From the NCBI GenBank assembly GCA_963745675.1, contig CAVUYM010000002.1, positions 1-13,951 on the forward strand: a stretch of 13,951 bases of DNA. The letters run 5' to 3'. Shown one piece after another: positions 7,979-13,951 of the stretch. Numbering within the stretch: the stretch's first letter is position 1; each line of letters begins with the position of its first letter. This DNA is from JAUIIK01 sp963745675 (GTDB lineage: Bacteria; Chloroflexota; Chloroflexia; Thermomicrobiales; CFX8). The notes below the pieces were generated by a model. That model was not told the origin of the DNA and made no database searches. It saw nothing but the letters and a program-made list of their open reading frames with translations. Both the position numbers and the translations under genes were made by a program.

Positions 7979-8190
7979 TTCCTCGTCCATCCGCGCACCG
8001 GCACCAATCCCGGCGGCGCAATCGTCCCGAGTTCCCACGTTACAGGGCTGCTGTCAACAAGACGACAGCCGATGTCACAAACGATTCACGCGCCCTCGGG
8101 ATCATGAAATCAGATAGATGACTGAGCGCCTGCCAATCAACGAAGGCTGGCTGCTACTGAGGCCGCAAGGCCCGAGGAAGGAACCTCGAC
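7979..8190. other. Uncertain stretch before the first NHL gene
   Basis: About 210 bp in which protein-like fragments appear in different frames: frame 2 near 7979-8035 and frame 1 near 8047-8121, ending at a TGA at 8119. No ORF spans it. It may be the broken 3' end of the 7742 gene or plain spacer. The only clear element is AGGAAGG at about 8175-8181, the ribosome site of the NHL gene. Confidence 0.3.
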
Positions 8191-10963
8191 ATGTTGAGCA
8201 GAACCGCAGGAGGCAACTCCACCAACCACAGGCCGGGCGGCACGCGAGCTCTCGCGATTGCCGCCGCAGCGATGACCAGCATTGCGCTGATCTTCGCGAT
8301 GATCTACCAGGCGACGGCGGCTGAGCCAGCTAATAGCTATTTCCAGTCGACCTGGCAACGGACCGATGACCCGGTCGAAAACGGGCTCATCAGCCGCACC
8401 TGGATGTGGGGCCCGGAAGGCTTCACCGGCCAGATGACTGAGGAATACGCTGAGAGCCCCGGCGGTGAGCGCACCGTCCAGTATTTCGATAAGAGCCGCA
8501 TGGAGATCACCGATCCGTCGGCGCCGACCAACTCCGTCTGGTACGTCACCAACGGCCTGCTGGTCGTTGAACTGATCACCGGCCGGATGCAGATGGGCGA
8601 TAACAGCTTCGTCCAGTACAACCCGGCAGCGGTCAACGTCGCCGGCGACCAGGGTGATCTCGAATGGCCCGACCTACGCGACGATGGCTGGCCTGCTGGA
8701 TGCCCCGGCGCTCTCGATCGGCACGACGATCACTCAGCGAGTAGACAGTAGCGGCAACGTCACCAACGATCCGTCGCTGGCAAGCTACGGTGTGACGGCG
8801 GCCAATCGCGTCATCGAGCCGGGCATCGACCACCAGGTCGCTTCGCCCTTCTGGGATTTCATGAACTCCAGCGGCACGGTCTACGAGAACGGCTCGCTAC
8901 ATCACGGCGCCGATGTTCCTGAGCCCCTTCTACGCGACCGGCTATCCGATCACCGAAGCCTACTGGGCCAACGTCAGCGTCGGCGGCGTCCAGCAGGATG
9001 TCCTCTTGCAGTGCTTCGAGCGCCGTTGCCTGACCTTTACGCCGGGGAACTCCGCCGGCTGGCAGGTCGAAGCCGGCAACGTTGGACAGCACTACTACGC
9101 CTGGCGCTACCAGCAGGTTGGCGACGAGCCGACTGCAACGCCACCGGTGAACGGCACGGAAGAGCCTTCTCCGACCGAATCACCCGCGACCGGCACGCTA
9201 GAACCGTCACCCACCCAACCGCCAGTCGATCCAACGACGCCCCCGACGGTGACGCCTGAGCCAGCTCTGAATTACCAGTATCGCGCCAAGTTCGGCCAAA
9301 GATGGGATCCGGACACAACTATCAATCTCCCGCGCGGAATCGCTACCGGAAGTGGTTATGTCTATGTGACTGAGTTCGGTGACGATCGTGTCCAGAAGTT
9401 CACCGACACCGGCATCTATGTTGATGCCTGGGAGGGTTTCGATAACGCGTTCGACGTCGCCATCGACGCCGACGGCAATGTCTGGGTCGTCGACAGCAAC
9501 GCGAACGTGGTCAAGAAGTACAGCCCGGAGGGCGCATTCCTGACCCAGATCGGAGATCCGACCCAGACTGGCTGCCTCGACGGCATATTTGCCGGTCCGA
9601 GCGGCGTCGCGTTCTCCAGCACCGGCGACATCTACGTGGTTGACCGGGTCAATAACCGTGTTCAGCAATTCACCGCAGCAGGTGTCTTCATCGACGCTTA
9701 TGGCGACCCCAACTGCCTGCCCGGTAATGGCAACAACGAGCTCGAACTCCCGGATGGCATTGCCCTCGATGCCAACGACAACTTCTACGTGACGGACAAT
9801 CAGAACGAGCGCGTTGTCAAGTTCAACGCCGCCGGGGCTTACATCGACCAGTGGGGCAGTCCGGGAGGAATCCCTTCGAGCGTCGATGGCGAATTCGATA
9901 ACCCCTTCGGTATCGCCGTGAGCCCCGACGGAATCGTCTACGTCGTCGATGCCGGGAACACGCGTATCCAGGGCTTCGATCTCGATGGCAATTACCTTGG
10001 CAAGTTCGGAGAATCGGGCACGGATCCTGGTTACTTCGGCGAGCCGCTCGCGATCGATGTCGACGAGTCCGGCTACATCTTCGTGGCCGACTTCGACAAC
10101 AGCAACATCCAGAAATTCGACAGCAACCGCAACTTCGTCGAACGCATCACTGACGACCGGCGTGGCCACTTCGGCGACAACATGAGAGGTATGACCCGCG
10201 ACACCGACGGCAACATCTACGTCACCGATGACACCTTTGACCGTGTGCTCAAGTACGACAAATTGGGCCGCTATCTGCTCGAGTTCGGCGTCTCCGGCAC
10301 CGGTCCCGGGCAGCTTGACAAGCCTGTTGCTGTAGCCGCCAGCGAGGACGGCTATCTGTATGTGCTTGACGCCGGACGCGACTACTACCTCAAGTTCACC
10401 CAGGATGGTGAGTATCTCGATCAGTGGGGTGGAAATGGCACCGGCACCGGCCAGTTCATCGATCCGCTCGGGATCGAAGTTGACGCAGCTGGCAATGTCT
10501 ATATCGCCGACACCGGTAACGACCGCATCCAGAAATTCACGCCCGGTGGGCTCAATATCCCGTGGGGCCAGTCAGGTGTGGTCTTCGACCGGCCGGTTGA
10601 TATTGCGATCCACGGCGACCGCATGTACGTCGTCGAGAACGGCAACCACCGCGTCCAGAGCTTCGACCTTGACGGCAACTTTGTCGACCAGTGGGGCAGC
10701 TACGGCACCGTCACCGACGGTCAGTTCAACGGCCCCTACGGCATTGGAGTCGATGCCTACGGCTTCGTCTATGTTGCTGACTCCGGTAACGACCGCATCC
10801 AGAAATTCACACCGGATGGCAACCACCTGGCGACCTTCGGTGAGAGTGGCAGCATCAACGGGGCCCTCGATAACCCGGTCCGCGTCGAGGTCGCCGAAAC
10901 GGTTTCGTCTACGTCCTCGACAAACTGAATGACCGGGTTCAAGTGTTTGAGCCCGTGTCGTAA
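8191..10963 (+). CDS. Secreted NHL-repeat protein, copy 1 (12 repeats), with three single-base indels
   Basis: Read across indels, this is about 923 residues: a signal/anchor segment (about 19-45, cleavage probably near ATAA-EP), a Trp/Tyr-rich N-terminal domain (about 48-307, with WMWGPEGF, GGERTVQYFDKSRM, YVTNGLLVVEL, FERRCLTFTPGN, QVEAGNVGQHYYAWRY), a Pro/Thr/Glu linker (about 308-358), then twelve NHL repeats (about 360-923), of the form GIAVDxxGNVYVADxxNxRIQKF. Twelve repeats fit two six-bladed propellers, a binding rather than catalytic architecture. Starts at ATG 8191 behind AGGAAGG. Indels: one extra base near 8659, an extra C at 8897 (restores GSYITAPMF), and a missing A in the run 10897-10899; the last restores a full twelfth repeat and moves the stop from 10928 to 10963. 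The paralogue at 11208 supports all three corrections. Ligand unknown. Confidence 0.85.
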
Positions 10964-10977
10964 GCCCTCACCCCCAA

Positions 10978-11013
10978 CCCCCTCTCCCACTCGCTGACGC
11001 GGGGGAGAGGGGG
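10978..11013. terminator. Hairpin after NHL copy 1
   Basis: CCCCCTCTCCC (10978-10988) pairs with GGGAGAGGGGG (11003-11013) around a 14-base loop, followed by CTTT. It begins 15 bp after the corrected stop codon, a natural terminator position, and carries the same flank (gccctcaccccc) as the palindromes at 4015-4155. It is therefore both a probable terminator and a third member of that repeat family. Confidence 0.6.
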
Positions 11014-11061
11014 CTTTCGGAAGCACAACCATCCGCATGCATATAGGAAGGCGACGAACTG

Positions 11062-11175
11062 ATGGCGAAGAAAGATCAGAAGCCGACAAACGAAAAGAAA
11101 CAGACGACGAATCCAAGTGACCAGCTGAAGCGGCGCAGGCCGCTGTCGAAGCGGATGGTGGCGGTCACAACCTAG
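11062..11175 (+). CDS. Short lysine/arginine-rich ORF (37 residues)
   Basis: ATG at 11062 preceded by AGGAAGG (11045-11051) opens a 37-codon ORF ending in TAG at 11173-11175. The product is very polar and basic (starts MAKKDQKPTNEKK, then a LKRRRPLSKRM stretch), with no membrane segment. It sits between the terminator of NHL copy 1 and NHL copy 2, 32 bp before the latter, so it could be a co-transcribed small protein or a leader peptide. The good ribosome site is the main support; I recognise no family. Confidence 0.45.
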   Translation: MAKKDQKPTNEKKQTTNPSDQLKRRRPLSKRMVAVTT

Positions 11176-11207
11176 ACCGTCGCCATTCAGACAGAGTGGA
11201 GCTACTA

Positions 11208-13951
11208 ATGAATGAACATGAAAAGAACACTGTTCCGCGCAGCGGCCGCACCAGCAAAGTCATTCTCGCCCTGGCGATATGGGCTGCCATTGCACTTGGC
11301 GTCAGGATGGCGCTCCAGGTCTTTGCCGCGGAGCCGGCTACAACTTCCTTCAACCAGACCTGGCAACGCACCGACGATCCGGTTGCCGTTGGCCTGGTCG
11401 ACCGCACCTGGATGTGGGGCCCCGACGGCTTCACCAGTGCCATGAACGAGGCCTATGCCGAAAGCCCTGGCGGCGAGCGAACGGTGCAGTACTTCGACAA
11501 GAGCCGCATGGAGGACAACGGCTACCGCGCAACAGCACCATGGGATGTCACCAACGGCCTGCTGGTCGTCGAGCTGGTCACTGGCCGGATGCAGGTGGGA
11601 GACAACGACTTCGAACAACGGCTCCCGGCCGAGGTCAATGTGGCCGGTGATGCCGATGATAAGACCGGTGTCCAGTACGCAACGCTGGCGGCATTTCTTG
11701 ACGCCCCGGCGCTAGTCGACGGCGAGGCGATTACTCAGCGGATTGATCGGAGCGGCAACGTCGCCAACGATCCCTCTCTGGCGAGCTTCGGTGTGACGGC
11801 GGCCTATCGCGTCAGCGAGCCAGGCATCGAGCATCAGGTGGCGTCGCCATTCTGGGGCTTCATGAACTCCGAAGGCACGGTCTACGAGGGTGGCAGCTAC
11901 GCAACCGCGCCGATGTTCCTGAACCCCTTCTATGCGACCGGCTATCCGATCACCGAAGCCTACTGGGCGAATGTGAAGGTCGGCCGGCACCTATCAGGAT
12001 GTGCTCCTGCAGTGCTTCGAGCGCCGCTGTCTGACCTATACGCCGGGCAATGAGCCTGGCTGGCAGGTTGAAGCCGGCAACGTCGGTCAGCACTACTACG
12101 CCTGGCGTTACGAGCAGGTAGCGGAGAATCCTCCACTGCCGCCCGACGCATCCCCCTCACCGACAGTCACGGCCACTGAGCCGGGCGCCGAGACGCCGCC
12201 GGCAACCAGCACCGCGCCGGTGCAACCGATAGCTAGCGCGACGCCGACGGAACCAGGCGTGGAGCCGACAGCCTCTGCGACAGCGACTCACGAACCTTAT
12301 CGCTATTACTCTGACTGGGGTGAACCAGTCGACCCTGAGGGTGAACTGAATGGGCCGCTGGCAATCGCGAGGAGCCCTGATGGACGCTACATCTACATCA
12401 CTGAGTACGGCGCGAACCGGGTCCACAAGTACACGACTGACGGTATCCACGTCACATCATGGGGTGGCTCCGGTGAAGGCGATGGGCAGTTCCTGACGCC
12501 ACGCGGAATCGCGGTGGATGGGCAAGGTCTCGTCTACGTCACCGACTACCAGAATGACCGAGTTCAGATCTTCGATCCGAACGGCAAATACATCGACCAG
12601 TTCGGAAAAGAAGGTAGCGGCACTGGTCAACTCAATGGTCCGGAGGGCATTGCGATCGACAGTGCTGGAAATGTCTACGTCGTCGACACCGTAAATGAGC
12701 GTGTCCAGAAGTTCGATCGTTCCTGGACGTATCTCACGCACTGGGGCGATGTCCCCGGCGACGGCGAACTCGACGGTCCCAGGGATGTCGCGATCGACTC
12801 GGCTGGTCTGGTCTATGTCACTGATTTTCGTTTAAACGTCGTCAAGAAGTACTCCTCAGACGGCGCCTTCATCGACAAGTGGGGCGATAGCGGTGGCGGG
12901 GCTCTGGCCAGCCCGAACGGCATCGCGATCAGCAAGCTCGACATCCTGTATGTGGCCGATGCTCTGGGCGATCAGATTCAAGCGTTTGACCTCAAAGGAA
13001 CGTTCATGGGCAAATGGAATGCCTCGAACAGCCCGACCGGTGACCTCTATTACCCGATAGGGGTAGAGACCGATCTCGAGGGCCTTGTCTACGTCACGGA
13101 TGAGAATGGCTATCTTCAGAAGTTCGGCCCGAAAGGCAAGTTCCTGGACGCCTGGAATGACGGTCGCAGGGGACGGTTGGGTGACTCAACGCTCGGTCTT
13201 GCGCTTGATGATGACGGGAAGGTTTACCTTTCCGACACCGACTACCAGCGCATCCAGGTCTTCGATGAACGTGGCAACTACATGCTCGCGTTCGATAGTC
13301 TCGGCCATGCGGGAGACATTGTGGCTTCGCCGGATGGCTACATTTATGCCGTCGATAGCATCCAGGGTCGCGTACTCAAGTTCCAGCCTAACGGCGCTTT
13401 CGTGGCCGAAGTGGGAAATGGGATCCTCTCCCAGGCGGTCTCGATCGCACTCGATCGGGACGGCAACATCTATGTCGGCGACGCCGGTACCGATACGATC
13501 CAGGTGTTCAACGGTTCCGGCAGCCGGATCGACTCCTGGGGTGGCCCGGGCGACGGCGATGGCAAATTCAACTTCCCGGCCGGGATCGCGGTCCACGACG
13601 AGCGAGTCTACGTCGTCGACCACAATAACCACCGCATTCAGGCCTTCGACCGGTCCGGCACTTACCTCGGCCAGTGGGTCGGTCGTCCTCAACACCCGGC
13701 GATGGTGAAGGCGAGTTCGCCGAGCCCCAGGGCATTGATGTCGACACCGAGGGTTATGTCTACGTTGCCGACACGGGCAACCACCGTGTCCAGAAGTTCA
13801 CGCCTACTGGCAAGTATCTGACTCAGTTCGGAGTCTATGGCTCCGCTGACGGCCAGCTCATCTATCCGACGCGGGTCGAGGTCGATCAGGAGGGCCTCGT
13901 CTTGGTGCTTGACACCGGCAATCAGCGCGTCGTGCTCTTCGGTCAACCATC
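11208..13951 (+). CDS. Secreted NHL-repeat protein, copy 2 (12 repeats), with two indels; runs off the window
   Basis: Paralogue of the gene at 8191 with the same order: signal/anchor (about 17-40, cleavage near FAA-EP), the Trp/Tyr-rich domain (WMWGPDGF, GGERTVQYFDKSRM, VTNGLLVVEL, FERRCLTYTPGN, QVEAGNVGQHYYAWRY), a Pro/Thr/Ala linker (about 305-360) and twelve NHL repeats to the window end. The start is ATG 11208 behind GGAG; a GTG at 11196 is in frame but overlaps that ribosome site. An extra C at 11984-11985 must be removed (VKVGGTYQDVLLQ restored) and one G is missing from the run 13676-13678 (QWGRSSSTPGDGEGEF restored). After the second correction the frame stays open to base 13951, at the end of repeat twelve, so only a few residues should be missing. 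Linker sequences of the two copies differ far more than the domains. Confidence 0.85.

Noticed and set aside
9207..10169. 320-codon minus-strand ORF inside the first NHL gene
   Set aside because: It is the antisense shadow of GC-rich NHL repeats. Its sequence repeats with the same period, and the plus strand has clear NHL motifs.
9280..13951. Periodic DNA in the NHL genes as a possible tandem-repeat or CRISPR array
   Set aside because: The periodicity is that of protein repeats of about 45-50 codons with degenerate DNA; there are no identical short repeats with unique spacers.

Overview
The DNA is GC-rich and looks like a chromosome or contig segment from a Chloroflexota-type bacterium (Thermomicrobia/Sphaerobacter-like). 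This is inferred from the mix of genes: tandem F420-type luciferase-like oxidoreductases, a large helix-turn-helix/NB-ARC/TPR regulator, a DinB-like protein, and large secreted NHL-repeat proteins whose N-terminal domain I associate with that phylum. No marker gene is present to prove it, and I see no rRNA, tRNA or CRISPR array.

Layout. 1-640: a DinB-superfamily protein. 723-2931: two tandem luciferase-like (LLM-class) oxidoreductase paralogues; the second is frameshifted. 2976-3129: an inverted-repeat (MITE-like) element. 3167-3976: a classical short-chain dehydrogenase. 4029-4143: two strong hairpins between convergent genes. 4274-6760 (minus strand): a signal-transducing ATPase regulator in four frame pieces. 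6984-7358: a small four-helix membrane protein with the layout of the SMR transporter family. 7742-7978: a small protein, probably real but in a doubtful stretch. 8191-10963 and 11208-window end: two tandem secreted proteins, each with a signal segment, the same N-terminal domain, a Pro/Thr linker and twelve NHL repeats. A 37-residue basic ORF sits between them.

Two points matter most. First, five adjoining co-linear blocks are interrupted by at least eleven single-base indels, each of which restores homology when undone. At this density in otherwise well-conserved genes, they are more likely sequence or assembly errors than real decay, so the broken genes are annotated here as single genes. 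Second, a 59-bp gapless, co-linear sequence (43 of 59 positions identical by hand count) lies upstream of both the SMR-like gene and the small gene at 7742. It carries CTGTGA direct repeats with a 12-bp period. It lies next to the regulator and is a good candidate for that regulator's operator, which would define a small local regulon.

How the genes might work together: the LLM pair and the SDR look like a redox/catabolic cluster of unknown substrate. The regulator, the SMR-like protein and the 7742 protein may form a regulated unit. The NHL pair are probably surface or secreted binding proteins made as a duplicated set.
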